A stretch of 64,000 nucleotides of DNA from Nemania diffusa (lineage: Eukaryota > Ascomycota > Sordariomycetes > Xylariales > Xylariaceae), in the NCBI GenBank assembly GCA_038501195.1, contig JBBPUQ010000007.1:838501-902500 (forward strand), given 5' to 3'. Positions 39,811 to 53,400 of this stretch are shown here, one piece after another. Every line of letters begins with the position of its first letter. The first letter of the stretch is position 1. The notes under the pieces were generated by a model that was not told where the DNA came from, ran no database searches, and worked only from the letters and a program-made list of their open reading frames with translations. The translations under genes and the position numbers were made by a program.

Positions 39811-40283
39811 ATGTCTTCATAGAATATGAAAGTGGAGATAAGGAAAGGAGACTTAGGTGCTAGACTACCTAGCTAGGGGATTGGATAGTTTTGGATACGG
39901 GGACATATCGATCTGTAGGGTGTGATATGCAATTCAGTTCTTTAGGTGGAGGTTATTTTGTAGATGAGACATTTTCATATATATATAGTAGCTTTTTAGA
40001 CAACGTGTGCGCTTTGAATTCGTCTTATGACTGTAGTGTTGACATTTAAGAATATATATAAAATGATAAAGTACTAGGGAACTGGAAATAGCCAATAGGC
40101 GCAGAATATGAAAAGAAATATTAAACAATAGATTGTATTACCTTTTACTAAGTTTTCTATATAATATAGTAGGAATAAATATCCATTGTTTTTGTAATAA
40201 TAACTTAAGCCGTAGTGTTTGCTTTTTTGATTTATAGCCGATTTACTAGGAGAGGTAACTATCTTTTATATAAACGTGTATAG
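39811..40283. other. Downstream flank of the cysteine-rich gene, grading into A+T-rich DNA
   Basis: The first about 150 bp are probably the 3' untranslated region. From about 39960 the composition becomes steadily A+T-richer, unlike the abrupt edge at 35398. The minus-strand frame at 39934-40128 has no recognisable features. The last five bases, TATAG (40279-40283), are the left target duplication of D-1. Confidence 0.65.
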
Positions 40284-40533
40284 TGTCAGATTTGGTGCAA
40301 TTGCAGGTGATCTCTTCAATAGTAGGTGTAAAGCTTTAATATTGTTGTTGTATTAGTTGAGTATATATATAAAGCATTTAGTTAATAGATTTTTCTTATA
40401 TAATCGATTTTAGCTACTGTATTAGCTATTATAAGCTACTATTTATATAACTAGGTGATCGTGTAAGCGAGTATTCTACAAGTGATTTTTAGGCTCATAT
40501 AGTAATTCTAGAACGTAGGGCCTAAATCTAACA
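40284..40533. repeat. LTR-D, left copy
   Basis: Starts TGTCAGATTTGG and ends CCTAAATCTAACA, canonical TG...CA ends with a short inverted repeat. It is the better preserved of the two copies. Confidence 0.92.
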
Positions 40534-40794
40534 TACTTTTTTAGGAAGGGCTACTTTTAGTGACGTTTTTATACTATAATTTAGATTTAAGGCTTGAAAT
40601 AAAAGCATATTCGAGGTAACTGAAAGGATTGTGAAAAAGTAGCTAAGTCGTAGATTGTAGATCACTTAAGCGATCTTTTTATTTTTTTCTAAAAGGCTCG
40701 TTTGTTTCTGTAAAGTTATTTTTATTTTAAATTACAAGTTAAATAAGCTTTCGAGCAACAGTTAGCAAGCTTAAAAAAAGTTTATTATATAAGT

Positions 40795-41100
40795 TAGTAA
40801 GCTTTAAAAAGGCTTTTTTTTTTTTACGATCTTTACTGTAGTATTTAATAAGCTTTTTTAGAAGCTTTTTTTTTTTATAGGTGTTTTTGTGGTTTTTTAA
40901 GCAGAGCTTTCTATTGTATTTAGTACTAATAATAGATTACAGAAAGTATAAACGCTTAAATGCTAGTTTAAAAGCTTCTTTTTTTTTATTAGCAAAGCTT
41001 TCAGCTATATTTTAATACTAGCGATAGAATGCTATAAGTATATAGTAAACGTTTAAAGCTTTGCTTAAAAGCTTTTTTTTTTTTATAATTTTTATTATAG
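40795..41100. repeat. Imperfect tandem repeats in the D-1 interior
   Basis: Units of roughly 100-110 bp each open with AAGC followed by a long T run (at about 40810, 40862, 40970 and 41066). The middle units share an AGCTTTC...ATTTAGTACTA-like core and a GTATA..AAACG stretch. Non-coding; function unknown. Confidence 0.6.
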
Positions 41101-41948
41101 TGTTAACTACTTATAGATCTAGTTAGCGCAAAAAAAAAGGTTTATTACTGCTTTAATACTACTTTTTTAAAATAAGTAGTTAGTAAGCGCTTTTTTTATT
41201 AGTGAAGTAATTGTTACTTAAAGTCGCGAAAATTGCTTTTTTACTAATAAAGCAATTGTTATTTTTTAAAATTGTTTTTTTTTTCTACTGCTTAAAGCTG
41301 TATTAGCTCTAAAACGTTTAGAAAATTTGTTATAGTTTACTTTTTTATTTTTACTAAAAGCTTTTTTTGAGCTAATAAAAAGCTTGTTTTTTTTTGAAGC
41401 AGTTTTTTAAGCGTGGAAGCTTATTAGAAGTCCTGACTTGTTTTTTTGTAGTGTTTTTGAAGGGCTTTTTTTTTGCGCGCTTTATATGCTAACAGCTTTT
41501 AGCTTTAAGCTTAAAACAATTGTTTAATAAGTTAGTAAGCTGTTTATTATAGCTTTGCTATTGTTGCTTTTGAAAACAGTACTTTAAAAAAAGTAGTATA
41601 TATATTAAAAAGTTCGATCTAAGTTAGTAATTAGTTCAAACGATTTTATTGTTCTTTTTTTTTTAGTTATAAAATTTAGCTTATATAGCTAATTTTCAAT
41701 TTATTTAACAAAGTTTAAAATAAACTTACTTTCTGCTATAGCATTAATAAACTTTTTATATTTTATTATATATTTAAATTTAAAAGCTAGTTACAAAGTA
41801 GTATTAAGTTTTTTTAAATTTAAATATTACTGATCGATTGTATTACTAGTTTTTATATAAATTAATCAATAGTTAAGCTTAATCAATTTATATATTTATT
41901 TAAAAAACTTTCTAGTTTTAATAAAGTGTTTGTTATATTGTTTAAAAG

Positions 41949-42148
41949 TATAAAAAAGCAGCTACTACTGTGCTACGCTACGCTATGTATATAGTAGACA
42001 TAAACTAAGCATTAGCTAGTTAATACTTAAAAAAATATAGTATATAGAATTAATTTTTAAATAAAAGTAATTTATTATAACTACTTTTTAAAATTAGCGA
42101 TTATTTTGTAAAGCGACTGTATTTATACTGCATATTGCAATTTTTATA
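41949..42148 (+). repeat. LTR-B, 5' LTR of B-3
   Basis: It is 200 bp, starting TATAAAAAAGCAGCTACTAC and containing a fairly intact GTGCTACGCTACGC segment, the counterpart of the GCGCAGTGTGGC region of the B-2 right LTR. Confidence 0.9.
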
Positions 42149-45100
42149 TTTTTTTATTTTTATACTAAATATTATAACGTAATAACTAATAAGTTAAAAA
42201 GTAAAATAACTAAATTATAAACTGCTATATAGTTAAATATTAGCTGCAATAAATTAAAAAAAGACTTTTTAGTAAAAATATATTTTTAAAAAATTAACAA
42301 AATTTAACACTTCGATTTAAAAATATTTTATTTTTGTAAAAATAAGTTTCTATAAAACTACTAGTTATTATTTAATAACTATTTATTAAAAAAATATTAC
42401 TTTAAATAATATAGCTAATAAACTAAAATATATAATTAAATATATAATTAGTTAAGTTATTTAGTTTAAAAATTGTTTAGCTAATAATTAAAAATAATAC
42501 TAAGTATTTAATTTATAATTATAAAAAGTTTAATTAAAAAGCTATTGCAGTTAAAATAAAAAATTAAATTGCTACAATTAAAAAAAATAATTAGCAAAAA
42601 CTAAAATATAACAACTTAATATAAATTATTTAAACATTAAACTAAACGTTATAAAATATTTTAATTAATTAGTAATTATATTGTAAAACTTTAAAATATT
42701 TAAAACTAAAAATATAAACTACTTTAAAAAATTTTTAAAAGTTTATTAAAAAAAAAAACATAAACTTTAAGCTATTTAAACATATTTTTTAAATATAGTT
42801 TATAAAAATCTATTAAAGCAAAAATAAAATTTTTAAAAATTTTTTTTTAAAATAATAAGTTTTAATATATAAACTAAAAAACAAAAGTTAATTAAACAAT
42901 AATTTTAAGTTAATATTTAACTATGAATACAAGTTACAAAAAAATATTAAAAAATTATTTATTTAATAATAAATTTTATTAAATAATATAATAACAGTAT
43001 TATATAAAGCAAAAAAATAATAAAATATATAATAAATAAACAAACTATTTAAGTTTATTTTTAAATAATTATATATTAAAAATATACTAAATAAGCATAG
43101 CTATATTAATAATATTTAATTTAATAAACTAATTTAAACTAAAAATTAATTATATAAACAAAAAAATTGTTAATAAAATAAAAACTATAACAAATTATAA
43201 CATATAAAAACAAATAAACTATTTTTTTGTTTTTATTGCAATAAATTTAAATATTTAGTTAAAAATTGTCGAAAAAAATATTGCAATATATAAGCAATAA
43301 ACAATTAAAAAATATATAAAACTTAATTGTTAATACTAAAATATTTCAAAAAAATATAAAATATTAAAACTGTTTAATTTAATATTAAAAAAAAGCTAAA
43401 AAATAAACTAAAATAAAACAATATATTTAATTTATTTTAGCTAAAAACTTTTAAACATTTAATATAAACAAATTATTTAAAGCTTTAGTTTTTTTTAAAC
43501 TATATAATAAAAAGCTATAAAAATAAATAATAATAAATATAAATATAAAAATATAAATAAATATTATTTATAAAAATTTAATACAAAAAAAGCTTTAATT
43601 AATTAATATATAAGTTTTATTTTTATTAAACTTTAATAACAAACTTTTATATTGTTAAAAAGTTTATAAAGTAATATTAAAAATAATTAATACTAAAAAT
43701 ATTTATAAATTTTTTATATAAATGTTTTTTATTATTAAATATAACTAATTAATATTTAAGTTTTTATTATTAAAACTAAATATAAAATAACTAAAAGTTA
43801 TTTTAAATATTATATTAAATTAATAATATTTTAAAAAGTTTAAAAAAATAAATTTTAAAAAGTTTGTTAATATAGTAATTAAAAAAAAACATATTTTTAT
43901 TATAAACTTTATAAATATAAAATTAAAAAAAAAACTTTTTTTTAAAAAAATTAATAATAAAGTTTAATTAAAACAAATTGATTTATTATAATATTTTAAA
44001 AACTTTTGTTGTATATATTTTAAATAAAATATAAAAAAATTATTAGTTTTAAATAAAATAAAATATATAATTAATTTAATAAAAAAAATAAAAGTACTTT
44101 TTAAACTTATATATTTTATTATAAAAACTTAATAAAAAGTGCTTAAAAAATATTTAATAAAAAATTAACGTTTAAAAAAAATTTAATATTTAAAAACAAA
44201 TATAAAAGTATTTATACTATTTATATTTAAAAAAAACAACATAATATAATTATATATAAATTATAAAAAATTAAATAAAATTATTACAAAAAATAAATAT
44301 TTTTTATTTTTGATTTTAAAAATTATAAACTATTTAAAATTTGCAAAAATATTTTTTAAACTAAATTTAAAAAATATTTATTACTAAATTTAAATCAAAT
44401 TTAGCAATAAATAAAAAATTATTTTTTAAATATATTATAATTATTTTAAATATATAGTAATATTATTTAAATTAATTAATATTTTAGTAATATTTTAAGT
44501 TTATATATATAAAGTTTTAATAAAACTAATAAATTATATTTATATAGTTTATTTAAACAATATTGTTATTTTTTTTAATATAAAAAAAAAATATAAAACT
44601 TATTTTTAATTAAGTTATAAATGTTTAAAACAGTACTAGTTATTTATAAAACTATTAAAATGTGATTTTTTTTAAAAAAAAAAAAAAATTTTTAAAATTT
44701 GTTATAAATATTAAAAATATTAAAATAAATAATAAATAAATAAATATAATTAAAAAATAAAAAATATTTAAATTAATATATAATATATAAATATTTTTAA
44801 GTTTTATAAATTTTTATTAAAAATTTATTATAAAATATTTGTAAATAATAGCGCTTATTATAATATTATTACAAAAAAATATAAATATAAACTAGTTTAT
44901 ATTTAAATAAATTTAAAAAATAAAAAAAGCTTTTTAAATAATTAAAAAAGTATTTATAAATGTAATAATTTTATAGCACTAAAATAACTAATTAAAAATA
45001 TAAGTTAAAACTAATATATTAATAAAAGTAATATTAAATATATTATTTTAGTTATATAAATTAAAATAATAACTAATTATTTATTAATTATATAAGTTTA

Positions 45101-48100
45101 TTAATATAAAAATAAAGTAAACTATAAAACAATAAAAATTATTAGCTATAATAAAAAGCTATAAATATTAAAAACAGTATTTAAAAAAAGCTATATATAT
45201 TTTTATAATATAAACTAATTATATAGCGCTTTAAAATATAGTTGATTTTTTTATATAAAATTTTTATAGCTAATTAATATAATAAATATATAAACTAGTT
45301 TAATTTAATTTTAAAATTTAATATTAATTAAAAGTTATTAACTTTATAAATAGTTTATTAAAAAAACCTGATTATATAGCAAGCAAAATTTAATATAAAA
45401 ATATAATTTTAATATTATAAAAAAAACTATAATTAATAAACAACTTATTTATATAAGTTTAATAAATTATAGCTATAATATTATATATAAAAAAAAAAAC
45501 AAAAATATTAAAACAATTAATTTAAGCTTTTTAAAAAATATTAATTAAATATTATTTAATTGAATTTTTAATAACTATAGCTTAAATAATAAACTTAAAT
45601 ATTTATAAAAAATTATATTTTTGTTATATAATTATAAATAATTTTTAAAAAATATAAAATAAAAAATATAGTTATAAATGTTTTGTTTATTAAATATATA
45701 TAGTTATAACAGTTTATATATTAGTAATTATTAAATTAGTTTAAATAAATACTAATTAGTTTATATTTATATTATAAAAATATAATGTTAAAACTATTAT
45801 TTATAACTAGTATATTTTATATTTTATAGTTAAAAAATTAGTTAAAAATAAAACAGTATTTTAATTATAAGTTTTAAAAAGTTTTATAATATAGTTAAAA
45901 AATTATAAATTAAAAACTTAAATATTATAACATTTATTAAAATTGTTTACTAATATATTAAAACTAAAAAAAGTTATTATATAAATAATAATAAAACTTT
46001 TTTATTTAAAAATTACTTTATATTTTTAAATTAAAAAGTTTTACTTTAGTAAATTATTTATTAATATTATAATAACTTTAAAGTAAGTTATATAAAAAAA
46101 AATAAAATAGCTAAATTATTTTAACAAAAATTTTACTAAAAAAAATTAAAACAAAACATTTATAAATATATTATAAACTATTAAATATATAACAAAATTA
46201 AACAATTTAAATATAAGTTTTATAAAAAGTTATAAATGTTGTTTTTATTAAATTAATTGTTTTAAAAAATCAGTTTAAATTTTATTATAAAATTATTTTT
46301 ATATATTAAAATTAATAAAATTAAATATAATATAGTTTTAATAATTATTAATTGTTTTATAAAAATAGCACTATTTATATTTATTATAAAAACTTTTAAT
46401 ACTGTTAAATTAATATAAATGTTATATAAATAAATAAAATATAAATTTAATTTATTAAAAAAAATTATAAACAATAAAAATAAACTAATTATAAACTGTT
46501 TTTAAAAAAAATTTTATAACAAAAAAAAAATTAAGTAATAATTATTTATTGTTTAATATTTATAAATTAATAAATAAATAAAATATATTTATTAAACTTT
46601 TAAAAAATATTTAAAAATATATATTGTTTAAAAACTAAATATATAATTTAAAATATTTTAAAAAATAAAATTTGTATATAATAACAGTATATATATTATT
46701 ATTAAATATTTATTTTTTAAAGCTTTATATAGCTATTATTTTAAAATTATAAAATTTGTTTCAAAAAAACTACAGTTAAAAATATAAAAAGTAAAAAAAA
46801 AACTACAATAAACTATAGCTGTTTAAAAAATGTTTAATAAATATTAAGCTAAAGCTATAAAAACAATAAAAAAAAATTACAACAAAAAATATATAGTAAA
46901 AAAATATAAAATAAAAAAAACAATTAAACTATTTATAATTTATTTTTAATTTAAATATAGCTAAAAATTAACTTTTATATATATTAAAATAAAAGTTATA
47001 AAAAAAATAAAATTGTAAATATATTAAATAAAATTATTTTTATAATATTTAAAAATATATAATATATTTTTTATATTATTTTTAAAACTATAAATTAAAT
47101 ATTAAAAAAACAAAAAACAATTAATATTTTTTAAATTAAAAAATAAACAAAAAAAATAAATAGTAAAAAATATAATTTATTATAAAAAAAACAAAAATAT
47201 ATTAAAATATTTAATAAAATAAAAAAGCTAGTTTATTAAATATAATATATAAAAACTAAAAAAACATTTAATTAATATAAAAGCTTTTTTTATAAAATAT
47301 AAATAAAAAGCAAAAAAATTATATATTAAATAAAATAATTTAACTTAAAACTAAAAATAATATAAATAATAATATTTTATTATAGTAATTATTAAAAAGT
47401 ATAAATAGTAAAAAAAAAAACAATTAATTAAAAAACTAGTTTATTAAATAAAATTAAAAAAATTATTAAAAACTAAGTTTTATTAGTAAAAGCTAATAAA
47501 AACTTTATTAATATAAAAATTTAAAAAAAAAAAACAAACATTAAATATTAATAAAAAAAAGTTTTAAAAAAAAAACTGCTAATAAAAGTTAGTAAAAATT
47601 AAAAAACTATAAAATAATTAAAAAACAACTTATAAAAATCACTATAACAAAATAAAATTTAAAACTAATAATAAGTTAATAAATAAACATTAAATATTTT
47701 ATAAATAAATTTATAAAAATAACTAAATATAATATAAATTAAAAAAAAGTTTTATTAAAACTTAAAAAAATTATTATTAAAGTAAAAAAAAAAAACTATT
47801 AAATTTAATTAGTAGTAGTTTATTAACTGTTAAATATATATAAAATAAACTTATTATTATTGTTTAAACAATTAAATTAATATATTTATATTTAAAAAAG
47901 CACTATATAATATAAAAATAAAAATTTTATAAAATAATTACTTTAGTTTTAACAATTTTAATATTAATATTATTTTAAAACAGCAAGTTTATATTAAAAA
48001 ATTAAATAAAGTTTATATAATAATATTTTATTAATTAATTAATAGTTATTTTAATAAATATAAAAAAGTTAATATTAAAAATATAAAAATAAATATTAAA

Positions 48101-49300
48101 ATAAAAAAAAAAAGCAAAGTTTTAGTTATATTTTAGTTATATAGCAATAAAAATATAACAAGTTTTTTTTTTAGTTATAAATTAATTAATAATAAAATAT
48201 TAAAAAAACAATTAAAAACTATTAAATAAATATAAGTTATAAAAAAAACATTTAAAAAATTTATAATTAATATTTTTAATTAAAAAGTTAAAAAATAATA
48301 AATAGTAATAGTTTTAATTTAAATAATTATTAAATGTTTAAAATTAAAAGTAGTAAAAATAACATGTTTTTTTTTTTAAATTGTTTTATATAAAACAAAA
48401 TTAGTTTTTTTTAAAGTATATATATAGCAATTTTAATATAAAATATATTTATTAATTATTTAAATAGTATTAGTTTAATAATAAAAAAAAGTGTTTATTA
48501 TATATATAGTAAAACTAAAAAAAAATTTAGTAAATTTTTAAATAGTATTTAAAAAAAAAAAAAGATTTAAAAATATTAAAAATTTTAATATATAAATTAA
48601 TAAGTAATTATAAATTACAGAAATAATTTATAGCAAAATAAACTATATAGTTATATATATATAAAATATATTTAATACTATTAAATAAAATTAATATATA
48701 TAAATAATATATTTAAAAATTAAAATATATTTTAATAATATATTAAAAACAAAGCTTTATATTAAAAATATTTTAAATTTAAAAGTTTTTATTATTGTTG
48801 TTTTTTTTAATAAATATTTTATAATTAAAATATTACTAGTTTTGTTTTTTATTAAAAAAATAAGTTTTAACAAAAGTTTTTTACAATATTATAGCAAGCA
48901 GTAAAAAAGCAAAAAAAAATAAAAAAAAAAAAAAAAAATTAAAAAAATTAAAAAAATAAAAATAAAAACAAAAATAAAAATATAAATAAATAATTAATTA
49001 ATAAAAGCTAAAAAAAAAAAAAACTAAAAAATAACTACAGAATTTATAAAATATATAAAAAAAAAAAAAAAAACATATAAAAATATATATAAAAGTTAAT
49101 TAAAATATAAAAGTTAAATATTTATTTATAAAAATATAAAAGTATTTTTTATATTTATAAATAAATATATATTTAATATATATAATATAACTAATAAGTT
49201 TAATATTAATTTTATAAATATAAAAATATATAAATTAATAATAACAAAGTTAATAATATTAATTAATATTAAAAACTAATATTTTAAAAAAAAAAAATAA

Positions 49301-49500
49301 TATAAAAAAGCAGCTATTATTACATTATATTATATTATATATATAATAAATATAAACTAAATATTAGCTAGTTAATATTTAAAAAAACATAGTATATAGA
49401 ATTAATTTTTAAATAAAAGTAATTTACTACAACTATTTTTTAAAATCAGCGATTACTTTATAAAACAACTACACTTACACTACATATTGTAACTTTTACA
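49301..49500 (+). repeat. LTR-B, 3' LTR of B-3
   Basis: It is 200 bp, ending ATTGTAACTTTTACA, followed by the AAAAG target duplication. Confidence 0.9.
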
Positions 49501-49992
49501 AAAAGCTCGATTATAACTTTGGATAGTTTGAAAAAATAAAGCTTTATTAGCAATAGTAAGTTTAGAAATTATAGCTATATTAAAGTTTTTGTTTAAGCTT
49601 ATTAAAAAGTCAGCTATTTAAAAAAAGCTAAACTTAGTAAACTAAAGAGATCGTTTGTTAAAGTTTATATAAACTTATAAATTATAGCTATAAACTGCTG
49701 TTTTAAATTTTTCTTTTTATATAAAGAAGTTGTTAAAAGAGTTAAAAGTAGCAGTAGAAGTTGTTATTGTAACAAGTTTAATAGTTTGCGGTTAAAAGAT
49801 CGAAGTGGTAGCTTGCAGCTAAGAGATTAAAAGCGTAAGTTTGAAAGCGTAAAATTTTAAAAGCTTGTAGTTTAAGGCTCGTAAGTATAAATAATGAATT
49901 GTAAAAAGTCAAAGTGTAAAGATTTTTAAAGATATATGTAACAAGCTTGTAAGATTTATAATAAAGTATAAAGATTGATTGAGACTTTTAAT

Positions 49993-50242
49993 TGTTAAAT
50001 TTAGTACAATTATAAGTGATTTTTTTAATAGTAAGTATAAAGTTTTAATATTATTGTTGTATTAGTTAAGTATATATATAAAGCATTTAGTTAATAGATT
50101 TTTTTTATATAACCGATTTTAGCTACTGTACTAGCTACTATAAGCTACTATTTATATAACTAGGTAATTATATAAGCAAGCACTCTACAAATGATTTTTA
50201 GGCTTATATAGTAATCTTAGGGCGTAGAGCTCAAATTCAACA
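49993..50242. repeat. LTR-D, right copy
   Basis: It is 250 bp, aligned throughout with 40284-40533. It starts TGTTAAATTT and ends AAATTCAACA, with more C-to-T and G-to-A changes than the left copy. It is followed by TATAG. Confidence 0.92.
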
Positions 50243-50273
50243 TATAGACTTGAGTTACTTAGTAGCAGCGCTA

Positions 50274-50458
50274 TATTAAATTTAAGCCTTTTTTAATAAA
50301 CTTAAAGCTTGTATATAAAAAGTATATATTAATTATATAAACAATATAGCTAATATTAAATAATTTATATAATATATAAAAAAAAACTTATTAAATAATT
50401 GTTTTAAATTAAAACTAATTATTAATATAATATTAAAATATATATATTAAATTTAATA
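50274..50458 (+). repeat. LTR-A, 5' LTR of A-2
   Basis: It starts TATTAAATTTAAGCC (mutated TGTTGGATTTGAGCC) and ends AAATTTAATA. The next bases ATTAAAAGTTTTATTAAT are the same as those after the LTR of A-3. Confidence 0.87.
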
Positions 50459-53400
50459 ATTAAAAGTTTTATTAATATTTATATTTTATTAAATAATAAA
50501 TTATATATATATAATTAATAAAATTATTAAAATAATAAGTTTTATTATAATTATTTTTTATTTTTTTTAATAATTTTTATTTATAAAAAAAAAATTTTAT
50601 TATATAAATATATAATAAAAATTTATAAATTTATTTAGTTTTTAAATTTATATAAACTTTTTAATTAAAACAATTAAATATATTAATAATAATAAAATTT
50701 ATAAATATAAATATTAACTTTTTTAATATATTAATTATTAAATTTATTATTTTTTAATAAATGTTTTATTTAATTATTAAATAAAGCTATAATATAATTA
50801 TAAAATATTATAATATTTATTAAATAAATTAATAAATAATTAAATAAAATTATTAAAATAAATGTTAAAAGTATTAATATTATTAAATTTTTTAAATTTA
50901 TTATTAATTTTAAAAAAACTTTTTAAATTATTTATTTTATTTAAATTATTAAATTTTAAAATATTTATAATAATAAAATTATTAATAATATATTAAACTA
51001 TTATATTATAATTATTAAGCTATATTATAAAATAATAGTTTTAAATGTTATAAAAATTAATAAAAAATTTATAAAAAAATTTTTTTTTTTATATTTTTAA
51101 AAAAAATAAAATAAAAATAAATTTATTATTTAAAAATAATAAAATTATTAAAAATAGTTTTATTAAAAAAAAAAAAATATTATAATAATTTTAAATAAAA
51201 TAAATAAAAAAAAATATTTAAAAAAGTTTATAAAATAATTTTTATAAATATTTTAAAATAAATATTTATATAAATAATAAAAAAAAAAATTTTAATATTA
51301 TTAATTATATAATATATTATAAATATTAATTTATTTTTTTTAAAAATAAATTTAATAATTAAATTTTAAATATAACTATTAAAAAAATTGTTAAATTATA
51401 ATTAAATATTAATAAAATTATAAAATAAATAATAAAATATATAAAATAATAATATTAAAAAAAAAAATTTAAAAAAAATAAATTTAAAATTATAAAAAAA
51501 AAAGATTAATTTTTAAAATTTTTAATAATTTAAATTAAAAATATTTTTAATTTATAAAAAAAAAGTTTATTAATTTATTTATTAAAAAATTTAATTATAA
51601 TAAATTAAAATTTTTTTTTATATATTTTTAATATATTAAATTATTTTTTAAATTTAAAAAAAATTAATTTTAAAAATATAATAATAATAAAAAATAATAT
51701 AATTTATATATATAATTATAAAAAAATCGATATAAAAATTTAAAGTTTAAAAAAATATATTATATATAAATTATATAATATAATTTATTATTTAAAAATA
51801 GTTATAAATTTAATATTTTTATAAATTTTAAATTATATAAAAATTTATTAAAAAAATAAATTTAATTTTAATTTTTTAAAATATTATTAAAAAATATTTT
51901 TATATTTTTTAATTTATATATATAATTAATATATAATAAAATATTTTTTAATATAATTTATAATTTATATTTTTTATATATAAAAAAATTTATTAAATTT
52001 TTATATAAAAAAATTAAAAATTAAAATAAATTTATATTATTAATATTAATAGTTTAAATATTTAAAATTTAAATTATTAAAATAATTATTAATTTATATT
52101 AAAAAAATAACAATTATATTATATTTTAATAATAAAATTTATATTATTAATTATATAATTTATAATAAAATAAAAATATATTATAAAATAATATAAAATA
52201 TTTATTTAAAAATTATAAAAATAAAAATATATTTAATAATTAATTTTTATAAATATAATAAATTTAATTAAAAAAATATTTTTAAAAAATAATATTAATA
52301 ATTAATTAATATTTAATTATATATAAAATTATTATATTAATAATAAATTTATTAATATTATATAAATAATTTTTGAAAATTATATTAAATATATAAATTA
52401 TTATTTTAATATTAAAATAAAAATTATTAAATATAATAATAAATTTATTAATTTAAAATAAAAAATTATTTATTTTAATAAATTAATTATTAAAAAATAT
52501 AATATTATTTTTAAAATTTTATTATTATATATTTAAAATTTTAATAATAAAATTAAAAAAATAAAAATTATTATTAAATTAAAAATAAATTTTATATATA
52601 ATAATTATAAATTTTTTTTATTTTTATAAATTAAAATAATTTATATAATAATTTATTTATATAATTAAATATTTAAATAAATTAATTATTAATAAATTTT
52701 TTATAAAAAGTTTTATTTTTATTTTAATAATTTATAAAATATAATAAATTATAAAAAAAATTTATTATTTATTTATTTAAAAGTTTTTAATTATATAATA
52801 TTTATTATAATTTAATAAATTAAATAAAAAAAATATAAATATTAAAAATTTAATTTTAAAATTTAAATAAATTATTTAATAAATTATTAATTTATTAATA
52901 TTTAATATATATAATTATTATAAAAAAATAAAATAATTATTATTAAAAATATAATTTTTAATAAAAATAAATTTTTTAATAAAAATTTAAATAAATTTAA
53001 AAATAAACTTTTTAAAATTTTTTTAAAAGTTTATAAAATATTAATTAAAAAAATTATATATTAAAATATTTTTAAATTAAATAAAAATATAAAAAATTAT
53101 TTAAAAAATAATAAATATAATAATATATTATTAAAAAATATATTAAAAAATTTTAATTTTATAAAATAAAAAAAAATAAATTTATAATTAATATTTTAAA
53201 AAGTTATTTAAAAAAAATATATTTTTATATAAATATTAAATTTAAATTAAAGTTTTTAATATTTTTTAAATTTTTTTTTATTATATTATTAAATTTAATA
53301 ATTTTTTAATTTAATTATTTTGATTTTTATTTAAAAAAAAATATATATTAAAAATAAATTATAAATTTAAATTTAAATATTATTTTTTAATTTATTATAA

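Larger units (their letters stand above)
41949..49500 (+). mobile_element. Element B-3, complete 7552-bp LTR retrotransposon inserted in D-1
   Basis: LTRs of 200 bp at 41949-42148 and 49301-49500, flanked by identical AAAAG (41944-41948 and 49501-49505). The whole is the reverse complement of B-2 and has exactly the same length, 7552 bp. An A-rich purine tract directly precedes the right LTR, and the plus strand of the interior is strongly A-rich, so the element reads on plus. The interior is far more mutated than the surrounding D-1 sequence; no reading frame survives (the 46262-46474 minus frame is random A+T coding). Confidence 0.92.
40284..50242. mobile_element. Element D-1, short LTR element interrupted by B-3
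   Basis: Two 250-bp LTR-D copies (40284-40533 and 49993-50242) in the same orientation are flanked by identical TATAG (40279-40283 and 50243-50247). Without B-3 and one copy of its target duplication the element is only about 2.4 kb with 1.9 kb of interior, and that interior shows no long reading frame. It therefore looks non-autonomous (LARD- or TRIM-like), or is an internally deleted copy. The interior left of B-3 is T-rich and the part to the right is purine-rich, so orientation is unresolved. It is much less mutated than the other elements (many GC and CG pairs remain). Confidence 0.9.
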
